Below, one piece after another: positions 23,196-35,305 of a DNA stretch of 64,000 nucleotides. The stretch lies in the NCBI GenBank assembly GCA_017871115.1, contig JAFCIZ010000010.1, positions 186,001 through 250,000 of the forward strand, given 5' to 3'. The translations under genes and the position numbers were made by a program. The notes under the pieces were generated by a model. That model saw nothing but the letters and a program-made list of their open reading frames with translations. It made no database searches and was not told the origin of the DNA. The stretch comes from Cunninghamella blakesleeana (lineage: Eukaryota; Mucoromycota; Mucoromycetes; Mucorales; Cunninghamellaceae). The first letter of the stretch is position 1, and each line of letters opens with the position of its first letter.

Positions 23196-24252
23196 TTAAC
23201 GAAATAATGCTACAAGTACAAAAAATACAAAAATTAAAGCAATAACAATACATACTGATTCTATATATATATACATTTTAAAAATAAAAAAAATAAAAAA
23301 TGAGTACCACTTTATCTTTTTTATTTTTTTACTATCATTATTATCATTATCATTATACCGTTATTTAATTTTATTTTATTTTTTAAAAAAAACACACACT
23401 TACTGTTGTCTTTCACTCTACGACCAACATAATCTAATTTCTTTTTCGCTTTTCTTAGACGTTCGTCAGTACGATTAGCCAACATTTCTGTTTCATCAAT
23501 CAACTCCATATGATTATCCAATTCATCACCAATTAACAATCCCAATTCCCTTTGTCTTCCAATAGCTATCGATAAATGATCTAAATTTGTATCTTGATCA
23601 TCTATAATACGCTGTTGTAATTGTAATATTTGCTCATTTTCTAAAGTATCTGGATCCGTATCTTCGTATCTTGATACATAATGTTGTTGATCCTTTCCTA
23701 ATAATAAGTTTCGGGTAGTTTCATCTTTATTATCTCCTGACATTAATACATCCAATTTATCTACTTTAACTTGAAGTTGTATGAATCTATCTTCATTCTT
23801 TTTTGTATTTCTAAATAGGGCAAAAAAATAAAAATCAAAGAAAGAGAGAAGGAAAAGGGAAAAATTGAAATAAATTAATGGTATATATATATTATTAAAA
23901 AAAAATGTGGGTAGTTACTTACGAAGCTCCTGATTGTTCCTCTGATGATAACTGTTGTTCTAATAATTTAATACCCTCATGTAATTGATCTAAATTCTTT
24001 TTTATATTTGATTCACTCTTTTCATAATTTAATCTAATATTAAATAATAATAATAATAGAATATATTAAATGACTATTTTTATTATTGTGGTTAACATTT
24101 TTTTATAATTATTATTCTTGGCAAAAAAAAAAAAAAAAAAAAAAAAGGCAGCTTCAATAATACCCAAGATCTTTTAATCGGTTACGTTCAAATACGATAG
24201 TTAAGGTATTATCAGCAAGTAATTCTAATCTAGAAGCAAGTTTGGTATCCAT
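23196..24252 (-). CDS. Qc-SNARE of the syntaxin-8 / Syn8 type
   Basis: Four exons on minus: 24164-24252, 23923-24033, 23404-23810 and 23196-23260. They give 223 residues. The N-terminal helical part (MDTKLASRLELLADNTLTI, ERNRLKDLG) is followed by a SNARE motif at about 130-190 with the zero-layer glutamine Q153 in the conserved IGRQRELG. The last, 65-base exon supplies the membrane anchor (CIVIALIFVFFVLVALF) and the stop. If the frame is simply read through the last donor, the anchor is missed. Such proteins act as the Qc SNARE in endosomal/vacuolar fusion. Length and layout match STX8 (236) and yeast Syn8 (255). Assignment to Syn8 rather than Tlg1 is probable but not certain. Confidence 0.82.
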
Positions 24253-25893
24253 TCTTTTTTTAAAACTATTTATAAAAAATATAAGAAAGTATTTGTAATT
24301 ATTTTATTCTCAAGAAAAAAGAAAAAAGTAGGAGAGAAAAAAAGAAATAGAAAAAAAATGTAGGTTTTATTAAAGAATTTAGGCAAAGACTGAAACTGAG
24401 TTCAAATTCCGACTCATTTTTTAAAAATACTTGAAAACCATAGGAGTTTCTGAAAATTCACGAAAATTAAAACACAACTAAAATAAAAAACTATATTAAT
24501 ATTTAAATCAGATATTTGTATGCTTTATATGATATTATCACGTACTTGTAAGTGCGCAAGGATAATCGCATTTTTTCAGTATAATGGGAGAGAATGTGGT
24601 GTGGTAGTATAATGCTATAATTATGCTGGAGAGTAAGGTTGGAAAGTATAATAATTTTATTAAATATACGAATAATAGAACAATTATATTGATTAATGGT
24701 GATAATATGAGAAAACAAAGCTATTAAATTATTATAATGAAGTTTATTTTGTTTTTGTCTTTGCTCTAAATACGTAAAAAGATTTGGAGACGATGAATGG
24801 CCATAGTAATCTGTGAAAATGAGTAGAGAAATCAATGTTATTAGCATTATCAAAATCAAAAAAAAGTAAAATATTAATATAATCTTTATACATTACTTCA
24901 TTATCTCGATTTCAACCGTAGTCATCGTGACTATTTTCTTTATTATCAGCAGCTCTACTAGTTTAGCAACGTACCAGATAATTTTTCATCACTGATAATT
25001 AATTTCTTCAATATGTAGATATTAATAGCAGCATTTACAAAGGTCCACTCTAAAACTGGATGTAAGTGAACATTAACAACTTCTTTTTATTGTACAAACC
25101 TCTTTTATCATAATTGCTATATATCTAAAACGTTTAATTATATTATATCTAATACCTTTTCAAATATTTATAAAGGTTTTTTTTATTGTTGTTATTAAAA
25201 TCATTTTATTTTATTTTATTATTTCGATAGATTATTTGCTTTTGATATACAGTTTTCATCAATGTCTAATACTACCATTTTCCCTTCACTTCTAGCTATT
25301 TTCAAAAGTTTTCCTACTTACATAACAAAACCTGAGGTATGTATGGTTTTGATTGTCATGAAAAGGCCATTACAAACAGTCAGTAAACTATTCTGAAACC
25401 TTGTTTGATTAGTTGGCTTATTTACCTATAATATCAATAAATAGATAAAAAAAAAAAGTGTGAAAGAAGCAAGGGAAAAGAATACAATGCTTTAATAGTT
25501 AATCAAACGCGAAGACAAGTTCTTTTTTACTTAAAAAAATCGGAATTTGAATTGTATATTTTCAGCAATTGGTATAGCATGTTACTTTTTTCCAATCTCC
25601 ATTTTTTTTTATTATTTCTTTTTCCTCTACTCTACTCTTCCAAATTTATTATTTGCCCAATAGATATAAAACTACAGTTTATTAAACGTAAATAATTTAT
25701 GAAAATATATATTATTATATAAATAAACCTTTTTTTTATAAATCCTCATCATATTTGGATACAAATAACACGCAATTTATTTATTATTATTGTTATTATA
25801 TATATATATATATATATTAGTGCCCTTTTTATATAATATTTATCACCTAAAAGATACAATCCTACACACACATATATATATAATACATACAAT
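24253..25893. other. Gene-poor interval with coding-like remnants
   Basis: About 1.6 kb with no gene model. A minus-strand frame at 24958-25086 contains HLHPVLEWTFVNAAINIYIL and ends in two stops; its composition is that of real coding DNA. A minus-strand 118-codon frame at 24503-24859 and a plus-strand 46-codon frame from 25262 are open but match nothing I know. A (TA)n run at about 25799-25818 lies upstream of the next gene. Confidence 0.4.
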
Positions 25894-26339
25894 ATGAGCT
25901 ATTCACGTGAGCCAGAAGATTATGATCCAGAAGAAATAAATAATCATAATACAAACGATGGTTATTATTATGATGATGAAGATGACTATACAGACTATTC
26001 ATATGATGCCGAAGCAGAATGGGAAGAAACCAAGCAACAAGTGAATACTTTATTTTCTTTGGTTATCTTTCCATTTGTTGGTAAATGGTTAGGAAGAAAA
26101 TGCTCTTTTTGGAGTAAGTTTTTATTATCAATATTAATAAATAAAAAGAAAAGGAAAAAAAGATAGAAAAAAACAAAATGATTTGTACATAAAAGAATAT
26201 TTAATAATTTTTTTTATTTATATTTATATCTATATTTAAAATAGTTTGGTCTCGATGGACTAATTCACCTCAAACCATAACTCCTTCCAACTTTTTATCT
26301 ATTCAATGGATAAATTCTTTGAAACGCATTAGTCAATAA
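25894..26339 (+). CDS. Small acidic protein with one membrane segment, Mim2-like candidate
   Basis: Two exons, 25894-26113 and 26245-26339, give 104 residues. The first 45 residues are strongly acidic and tyrosine-rich (YYYDDEDDYTDYSYDAEAEW). Then comes a hydrophobic stretch (VNTLFSLVIFPFVGKWLGRK) and a short tail rich in Trp and Ser. An acidic N-terminus, a single central membrane segment and a GxxLGRK turn are what I expect of fungal Mim2, a subunit of the outer mitochondrial membrane insertase MIM. The similarity is structural, not motif-proof. It could instead be another small outer-membrane or tail-anchored protein. The second exon is real by frame and clean GTAAGT...ATAG borders. Confidence 0.55.
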
Positions 26340-26544
26340 AATAGATAAAGAAAAATAATACTCTTGAATTGGTATTCATTATTTATTTAATTATTTAATA
26401 TTATTATATAATTTATATGTATAATTTAAGTTATAATAAAATAAATCATATGTAAAATAAGTAAAATATACATAATACGAATGGCATTTTAATATAATAT
26501 GTAATTCAAATTTTTAAATATTTTTTTATATTATTGTTTAAAAC

Positions 26545-26931
26545 CTAACATTGAGGATATTGCATAACAATCAATTGACCTTTTTTATAACCCTTCGAAG
26601 ATGAATCAATACTTATATCCCTTTCAAAGCTTTCGCCTGCATATAGTTCTGTTCATAAATAAGCACTATCTTCGACTCTTTTTATCTCTTCATCATTAGT
26701 TTTGTTATGAATCCAAGTCACCACAATATCATTATACAGGTTTGAATTCCCATTGCCAATACAATGTTTTGCTCATTCAGCACTTTCTCTAAAGAAATAT
26801 TCTTTTTCTTTAAGGTCCTTATACTCAATGTAATAATCACTAGTAATAAGTGTTTCTATACATCTTATTAATTTCAAGATAAATCTTAAATATACCCATA
26901 ACCTCCTACAGTGGTTGCAAAAAAAGTTAAT
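26545..26931 (-). pseudogene. Broken coding sequence of unknown family with two in-frame TGA codons
   Basis: On minus, one reading frame runs for about 128 codons to a TAG at 26545-26547. It is interrupted only by TGA at 26773-26775 and TGA at 26653-26655. Segments such as NSNLYNDIVVTWIHNKTNDE and ELYAGESFERDISIDSSSKG have ordinary protein composition, unlike the surrounding AT-rich DNA. A possible acceptor (CTGTAG) lies near 26906. Both TGA codons could have come from TGG by one base change. I cannot assign the family. Confidence 0.55.
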
Positions 26932-27167
26932 TTTTTAAAAAAGTAAAGTTTTAAAAAAATATGCGGTGTTTAAATTTAGAGTACAAAAAAAAAAAATTAA
27001 ATTCACCTTTTTGTTTTCCTTTCTTTACTATTTCCTCTTTTATTCTACTATTTTTAATTATAATAATCAGTTAAACTTTTAAAAACTATTACGTTTTTAT
27101 ATATCTAATATTAAATATATATATTATATTATAACTATATTCATATTTTTTTAAAATCAAATATACT

Positions 27168-29888
27168 ATGATGCATTCCTGGAAATTACCTGGTACTAAA
27201 AGTAAGTACAGATATAATTTCTTTTTTATATTATCTTTTATTTTTAAACAAAAAAGGGTGAAAGTTTTTTTATTATGTAAATAAAGGAGAGTTTAAAGAA
27301 AAAAAAAGAACATATATATATGTGTGTGTGTGTGCGTATGTGTATGTATGTATGTAAGAGAAAGAGAAAAAAAAATGAAACTTTTATGTATAAAATAAAC
27401 TTTTTTGATACTCAACTTTAGCACTTTTAAATCATATTCTAGAAAAAGAAGCCAAGGAGTCAGTAACAACTTCGTCATTATCTTCTTTACCAATACCACC
27501 CGTTATATCAAATACCAATAAATCAAATAACAATAATAATAATAATAATAATAATAATAGCAATAGTAAAAACAGCAGTAGTAGTAGTAATAGTAATATC
27601 AACAGTAATACGATTAATAATAAAAACACATTGAATACTAATACTTTAACATCAACTCATTCAACTTCATCATCAACTTCATCATCTTCCACATCCTCAA
27701 GATCTACTACAAAAAAAGAACCTTGTAATGGTGTATTGCTTATTAGAGTTTGTGATGCTCAAGGAATATCTATTCCTCCTCAAGTTAAATTACCAAATCC
27801 ACCTCCTACTCAACCTTTATTACCACAGCGTCATCGAGAATCCTTAACTAGGAAACAGCATTGGTGGTTACCATATGTTGTTTTAGAATTTGATAAAAAT
27901 GAAGTTTTAGTTGATGCTTTGGCTGGTGATACGCAAAATCCTATTTATCAATACCGTGCTCACTTGTAAGAGAAAGAAAGAAAGAAAGAAAAAAAAAGGA
28001 AATAACAATGGTTTATAAATATATAATAGTTTATTATTATTATTAACATTATATATTTATCAATTCATCCTCCTTTTATACCATTGTTATTATTATTATT
28101 TATGATAGTGATGTTTCTCGAAGCTCTGATATGTCCATTTCTATTTATTTAAAACCTCCTCCTGGTACAGTTGCTAATGATTATTATTTAGGTGGGGTTA
28201 AATTACAACCTAATTTTGATTCAACAAGATTAGATGATCAAGTATTACAAATATCTGGGGGTACTGGTATGATGCATATCCAATTATGTTATAAACCTCA
28301 AGTAAGTAAAAACATAAAAAAAAATGGTGCATAAAATAGATATAGATATGTGCGTGTATGTGTTTGTAAATAAAAAATGATCATGAATTAAATCATTATT
28401 AATATTTCATTTATTTATTTATGATATATTAGAAATCACAACCTATTGCTTTCGATTCATTTGACCTTTTACGTGTTATTGGCCGAGGTTCCTTTGGAAA
28501 GGTAAGTAGGATATGTATATATATATATAACCTTTTAAAAAAAGAAAACAAAAAAGAAATCTATATAAAGATTATAGATAATAATAGATACATGTTAAAT
28601 TTATTTATAAATATATATATATATATAGGTATATGTGGTACGTAAAAAGGATACCAATCGAATTTATGCTATGAAAGTATTACGCAAGTCCAAAATCATA
28701 TCACGGTCGGAAGTAACTCATACCATGGCTGAAAAAACAGTATTAGCCAAGATTCAAAATCCATTTATTGTTCCATTAAAATTTGCATTTCAAAGTCCTG
28801 ATAAACTTTATTTAGTCTTGGCTTTTGTAAATGGAGGTGAATTATTTCATCATTTACAAAATGAAGGGAAGTTTGATGAAAATCGATCCAAGTTTTATAC
28901 AGCTGAATTATTATGTGCTTTAGAATGTTTACATGATTTTAATGTAGTATACCGGTAATTATTATAACAATGATAATAATATTAATAACATAAAAAAAAA
29001 ATAGGGATAAGAATAAAAAAAAATGGGAATGGGAATGGGAAAAGAGTGGAAAAGGAAAAGCAAACGATTTTAATGATTTCTTTTTTTTTTTTCACTTCTT
29101 AAATACTTCTATTTTTAGTGATTTAAAACCTGAAAACATATTGATCGATTATAATGGGCATATAGCTTTATGTGATTTTGGATTATGTAAATTAAATATG
29201 AAAGAAAATGAAAGGACAAATACTTTTTGTGGAACACCAGAATATTTAGCGCCTGAATTATTACTTGGTCAAGGTTATAGTAAAACGGTAGATTGGTGGA
29301 CTTTGGGGGTTTTATTGTATGAAATGTTAACGGGCTTACCTCCATTTTATGATGAAAATACAAATGAAATGTATAGAAAAATTCTTCATGAAGAATTAAG
29401 ATTCCCTGATGATATTTCTCAAGATGCTAAATCTTTATTAACTGGTGTAAGTAAAGATTATATATATATATATATATGTAACATTTATCAATCTCTATCT
29501 ACGTCTAAATTGAAAATCTAAAAAAAACAACTTTATTTTTTTTTTTAATAATATATATATATATATATAGCTATTAACAAGAGATCCTGAAACAAGACTT
29601 GGAAATAATGGAACATCTGAAATTAAAAATCATTCCTTTTTTTCATCTATTGATTGGCATTTATTAATGCAAAAGAAATTACAACCTCCATTTAAACCAA
29701 CAGTAGAAAATGCTTATGATACAACAAACTTTGATGACGAATTTACTTCTGAAGCACCTCTAGAATCCGTTGTAGACGAATCTCAAATTTCTAAAACAAT
29801 GCAAGAGCAATTTGTTGGATTTACTTATAACCCTGCTAATGATGGTGTATTAGGTGAAAGCTATATTAGTGGTAGCCAGCATATTTAA
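27168..29888 (+). CDS. YPK1: AGC protein kinase of the YPK1/Gad8/SGK type
   Basis: Seven exons, 27168-27201, 27443-27965, 28109-28301, 28433-28501, 28629-28954, 29119-29446 and 29571-29888, give 596 residues. After an Asn/Ser-rich N-terminus comes a C2-like region (about 104-249, GVLLIRVCDAQG to MMHIQLCYKPQ), as in fungal Ypk kinases. The kinase domain has GRGSFG (267-272), the lysine K289 in YAMK, RDLKPEN (382-388), DFG (401-403), the PDK1-site threonine T417 in TFCGTPEY, and VDWWTLGVLLYEMLTGLPP. The C-terminus carries the hydrophobic motif FVGFTY (572-577), a TORC2 target in this family. These kinases control sphingolipid synthesis and membrane stress responses downstream of TORC2. The kinase core is very close to yeast Ypk1. 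Confidence 0.93.
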
Positions 29889-31157
29889 TTTTATCTATTG
29901 AAAAATAAAATAAAAATAATAATAATAATAAAAAAAACGTTTTTTTAATTAATTAGAACATATTTATCCGGAGAAATAATTTATCCCGAGATTTTAAGCA
30001 TTGAAAATATATATATATATATATATAAATATTTTTTATTTATAAAACAAATTACGACAAATCACGCTTAAAAATATTAGCTATTTAGAATAGTTAACCG
30101 AAAGAAAATCATTCTATAAAAAATATCGTGTTTTTTTTAAAAAAAAAATAAAAAAGTACCGAATTTTTTTATGTGGAAATAAATTAGGGATAATAACGAT
30201 GCATCACTATTAATAATTATTTCCAGTTTTATATATAAAATAAATGACATTGTGACAATGGTAATTTCAAAAATGAAATATATATATATAGGCAACCCAT
30301 ATTTATTTATTTTTCATAATAAAAAGAATATTAAAATAATATTAATAGACAAAATAAAAAAAATAAAAAATAAAAAAAAAATATATAAAGTTAAGATTTT
30401 AATAACTTTATTTTAACCTATTATTTATAGTCGCATGGATTTGTATGAATAAACTCTTTTGTTTTTTCATTTGTCAAAAAAAAGATTTATTTAAATAATA
30501 CACATAGAATAGTTACAAGCAAGATAAATCATATATAGATGTATTGAATGATCATAATATATAAGTATTTAATTCATTTTATTAAAAACTAAATGGTCAA
30601 AAAAAGGTAAAATTTAAAGTTTTTTTTTTTTTCAACATTGATAAAAAATAAAATATGGTCTGACACAAATAATACCCACGTGTTTAAAATAAACCTTTTT
30701 TTTTCTTTTTTACCTCCTTCCATATTCGTGTAACTGCACGGTAATGTGACCTTTTTTTTTCCCTTTCCAAAAAACGGTTTCTTTTTCTTTTTTTTTCATC
30801 TCTCTCTCTCTCTCTTTTTTTCTTTTTTCTTTCTCTTTTTCTTCTAATTCTTCCCTTTTTTATCCACCTTTTTTATATAGATATCATTTTATTATTCACT
30901 TGTTCCTTTCTTTTTTTTATATATTTTGTTTTTATTATAATAACGCTATTATATTGATAAAATTAAAAGAAAGAAGAAAGAGAAAAGAAAGAAAGAAAAA
31001 AAAAAAAAATCAACCATATATTTCTTTATTCAACCTTTTTTTTCTTCTTTTTCTTTATTTCAAATTTTTATAAAAACTACCGTTTTTTTTTTTTTTATTA
31101 TTATTATTATTTCGCTCTCCTCTTTTTACCCACTATTATTATTATTACTAAAACACC
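29889..31157. other. Phosphodiesterase promoter region
   Basis: About 1.27 kb between YPK1 and the phosphodiesterase gene. It has a (TA)n run at about 30009-30026 and, from 30769 to about 31075, long pyrimidine and purine tracts, including (TC)n at 30800-30815 and a GAAA-rich block at 30965-31005. Such tracts are common just upstream of fungal start sites. No gene was seen. Confidence 0.5.
30677..30682. promoter_or_regulatory. CACGTG palindrome upstream of the phosphodiesterase gene
   Basis: A perfect CACGTG E-box/G-box, the binding site of many bHLH regulators, about 475 bases before the start codon. A single hexamer can occur by chance. Confidence 0.2.
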
Positions 31158-32386
31158 ATGGATTCGTCACAATGTTCACTTGTGTTAATATCACCAACCA
31201 CTTATACAACTAGTCTCCATTATCCATATATCGATATGCTACGGTCTGTTTTTGAACATGGTACTTTCTTTTTTTTTTTAATATAATAATAATAATAATA
31301 ATAATTTGATCCATATTTTGTCATTTAATTTTTATTTGTTTATTTATTTATCTTTATTTATATTAAAAAAAAGTGCTACTTGAAGAAGATACGACTTTAC
31401 AACAAAAATATCATCATAATACATTATTTCTTATGGATTTAGACATTATAAATGATCATGATGATAGAACTTCAATCAGTTCTTCTAATAGTTCATGTAC
31501 TTCAACAATGGATCATCGATTGACTTGGGTAAAAAAAATTTCTCAGCAATATATACACCATCCTGTAATAGGTAATTAATGACATAAAAAGTTTTTTTTA
31601 TTTTTATTTTTTTCTTATCATTATAAATTTATAATATATATATATATATATATATATTCGGATATCATTACGGCATTTTTTTAATATAATTTTAATTTTC
31701 AAAAAAAAAAAAAATAGTAACTTCATCCGAAACAAATGCTACTTTTATGCTTGATTGTCTTCACGCAGGTGCTGCAGATTATTTAGTTAAACCATTATAT
31801 TTACCCGTTATCCAAACACTATTCCTGGTAATAAAATAAATAATTATAAGAATAATAATAATAATAATAAATATTAAGAATAATATTTAATGATAAAATC
31901 AGAAAAGAATGTTGGACCTTTTTCGGACTTTATTTTCAGTATTTTTTTTTTTCACTCATCGAATGATTTTTGGAATATTTTTTTTTTTTTAGAAATTACA
32001 TCGCCGACAAGTACCCGAATCTACACCCTCAGCAACTACGAATACATCTACTACGACTTTAGAAATTGCTACACCAAATAATGTATTACATGAAGAAGAT
32101 GTTTTATTACCTACTGCTACTATTCAAGAAGATATGAATCATCGATTTAAAGAAATTGTTACAAAAGATATCCAGTAAATATTTATATTTATTTATTTAT
32201 TTGTTTATATTTTTGTTTATATATACATATAACCAAAAAAAAAAAAAAAAAAAAAAATCAAATGATTTACCTATATTTTTTTTTTTATTATTTACTATTA
32301 TATATATGTATAGATTAACGAAAGCAATGATGGATATATATGCTCCTCCATTACCTTTTCCTGCTAAATATATACCACTTTCAAGG

Positions 32387-32423
<37 letters not shown>

Positions 32424-33942
32424 AAAAACAATTATCAATAGATATATACTTAGCATTTCTCTCTTTCTATTTTTAGTCGCCAAGCGGATGAATTAAAACA
32501 AAAATTAGAACAATGGGACTTTTCACCTTTTGATTTTAATCATGATGAATTAATTCATTGTGTCTATTTAATATTCGAAATGGCTTTATCACCACCTGAA
32601 TTATCTCATTTTACTGTTTCTCAAGGTAAAAAATCCATATATTAATTTATCTCTCAGCATTTGTTACTATTATTATTGTTATCATTATTATTTTTAAGGA
32701 GAAAAAACTTAAATTTTCTTATTATTTTATTTGTTTTTATTTATTGTAGATCAACTTTATGATTTTATTATTGATTTAGCCAATGCCTATCATGATGATA
32801 ATCCTTATCATAATTTTGCACATGCCGTAGATGTATTACAATGTATTTATTATTTTTTAAATCAATTGGGCATTTTTCCAACCAAAAACAAGAAAAAAAC
32901 AATTTATCAAAAGATTTTAAAACCAAAGCAAGCATTTGCTTTATTAATCTCAGCTATTGGCCATGATGCAGGACATCCTGGGGTGAATAACATGTTTTTA
33001 ATTAATTCAAGGACACCTTTAGCTGTTATGTATAATGACCGATCGGTCTTAGAAAGCCTCCATTCCATGACCCTATTTCAATTAATTAAAAAACATGGGT
33101 TAGATCAATGGTGGACCGATGATGAATATCAATGTTTTCGGCAAACCATTATTTCTAGTATTTTGGCAACTGACATGGCATTAAATAATGATTATGTCAC
33201 GAAATTTAAACAACAAGCTCAATTAAGACAACAACTCTCTCACCATGTAGAAAATAATAATATGGATGAAATTGAAGAGGAACAGGTATTCAAAGATCCT
33301 TATTTATTATGTACTGCCTTGATTAAATGTGCTGATGTCAGTAACGTCACAAGACCATTTCAAAGAGGGAAATATTGGGCTAAACTATTAGTAGAAGAAT
33401 TCGCTTCACAAGGAGATTTAGAAAGAGAATTGGGAATGCCCGTTCAAGCCACCAATGATCGTACCAAACTAGTCATGGAAGATTGTCAAATTGGGTTTAT
33501 TAAATTTGTTGCCATGGATTTATTTACAACGGTTGGAGATTTATTGCCAGAATTACAATTTACAACAAATCATTTACGCCAAAATTTACAATTATGGGAA
33601 TTAGAAAAATTAAATCATCAACCTCCTTCTTCTGCCCTTCATTATCATCATACATCCATTGAAACTTCAACTGCAGGAACAAAACGTCGACTTTCCTATT
33701 GTTTAGAAGCTTCTACACCTCCTTCTTTAAATTCAATGAATAATAACAATATTAGTAGTAATAATAATAGTACTAATAATACGAATAATAATAATGGTGG
33801 CAATACTCATTTCAATCATCATCATTATTTAAATCAACCTAAAAAACAAATGACTGAAAAATCAACCATGGATTCTTCATTATCATCTTCATCAACAACA
33901 ACAGCATCAACTTCATTATCATCACATTGTATCATTCAATAA
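31158..33942 (+). CDS. 3',5'-cyclic nucleotide phosphodiesterase with N-terminal receiver-like domain
   Basis: Seven exons, 31158-31260, 31374-31571, 31718-31827, 31993-32174, 32314-32385, 32477-32625 and 32750-33942, give 668 residues. The C-terminal half is a class I phosphodiesterase. It has the metal-binding HNFAHAVDV (H292/H296), GHDAGHPGVNN (H343/D344) and IKCADVSN. The N-terminal about 140 residues look like a response-regulator receiver. LFLMDLDI places an aspartate (D56) after a strand, VTSSE follows, and GAADYLVKPL ends in the conserved Lys-Pro (K125). The acidic pair of the first strand is missing, and a Ser-rich insertion separates D56 from the rest. The order receiver then PDE is that of RegA of Dictyostelium, where phosphorylation activates cAMP breakdown. 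Control by a phosphorelay is inferred. The C-terminus is Asn/Ser-rich. Confidence 0.85.
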
Positions 33943-35170
33943 AGTTTTATTCTTTTTTTTTTCACATTCACTTTTTATTTTATTTTTCTATTAGCATTTT
34001 TATTACTTTTATATTATTATTTATATTTTATCTATATTTATATTTCATTTTTTTTTTTTAAAAAAAAAAAAAAAAACCACACACACACAAAAAAAATCAT
34101 TATTACTTTGCATCATTTATTTTTTTATTTTATTATTTTTACATTATTATTATTATTATCATTATTATTATTACTATATATAATAATATATATTTTATTA
34201 TCTATATCACTTGTTATATTAAATCATTCAGTTTATCAATATCTTGGATCAACTATAAAATGTACTATCTTTTAAAATAAAAACAATATATATATAAAAA
34301 AAAAAGGGATTGACAAGATGTCAAAGCCATGTGGAAAATCTAAATCAGGAATATAGATCATTATATAAGTGATACAAAAAAATTTAAATGATACTTATCT
34401 ATTCCCAAACACATTATATTCCCTTACGGTGTTTTAAATAAATAAATAAAAAAGGTGAGAAGAGAAAGAAAGCGAATTCCCAACATGTTGTAATCTTACA
34501 TATCATATCATATGATTATTCTTGATCCGTTTTACAAGCTTTTTTTTTATGATTATTATTCACAAATACTCTTTTATAATTTAAAATGGGGTTCTTATTT
34601 TCATTATCTGATAATCTATGATCTCATCAATGTTAAATATCAATGGAATGTCGTTATTTTAAAAAAAAAAGATTCCATTGTTTTTTAAAAAAAAACTTTT
34701 TTGAGCTGCGTTTTAAAAACGAGGCAAGGATTTACTTTATCAAACAATAAAAAAAAAAAAAATTTCTTATAGTAAAAACTTTTTAGTGCCAAAAATATAG
34801 GATCAGTCTGCACCCAAATTTTCAATATCCGATTTCTGCTTTCCTAATGTAATTTAGCGTCTTTTTTTTGTTGTTTTGTTTTTAGTTAGTTATAAAATAA
34901 ATATACGCACCAATAAATAAAAAAAATAATATTTTTTTATAAATCTGAATAATTTTTTTTTAAACTATGAAAATACATTTTTATATATTATTTAAATATA
35001 TGTATTTTTCCTCTTTTTTTATTTTTTTCAATAGATAAATAAATAAAATATTAAATAATGAGCTCTTTCTGTTAAGAGTATCTTATTATTTAGCATAAAA
35101 ATAATTTATCCCTATAGGATCATTCATTTATTTATATATAAAATGATTATGCAATTTGGTGATATGTATA

Positions 35171-35202
<32 letters not shown>

Positions 35203-35305
35203 ATAAAGTGATAATAATGATGTTAATAAGACCTTTATAATATTTATATCAATCATCCAATAATAGCTTATTTTATTTACTTTATTTTTTCAAAATATAT
35301 TTATT
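33943..35305. other. Convergent gap PDE to FAR1-like gene
   Basis: About 1.36 kb where two genes end toward each other. It holds A/T homopolymers (about 34049-34076), a short (CA)n at 34079-34089, ATT-type microsatellites (34141-34175) and (TA)n at 35165-35202. No open frame with protein-like composition was noticed. Confidence 0.5.

Noticed and set aside
24503..24859. 118-codon minus-strand frame with many Ile/Leu/Tyr
   Set aside because: Composition follows local AT bias and no family is recognisable, so it is noted only as part of the gap.
26545..26931. TGA recoding as Trp or selenocysteine
   Set aside because: No SECIS-like element was seen, other genes here never use TGA internally, and a simple pseudogene explains it.
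27432..27629. Minus-strand leucine-rich frame
   Set aside because: It is the antisense of the Asn/Ser-rich N-terminus of the YPK1-type kinase.
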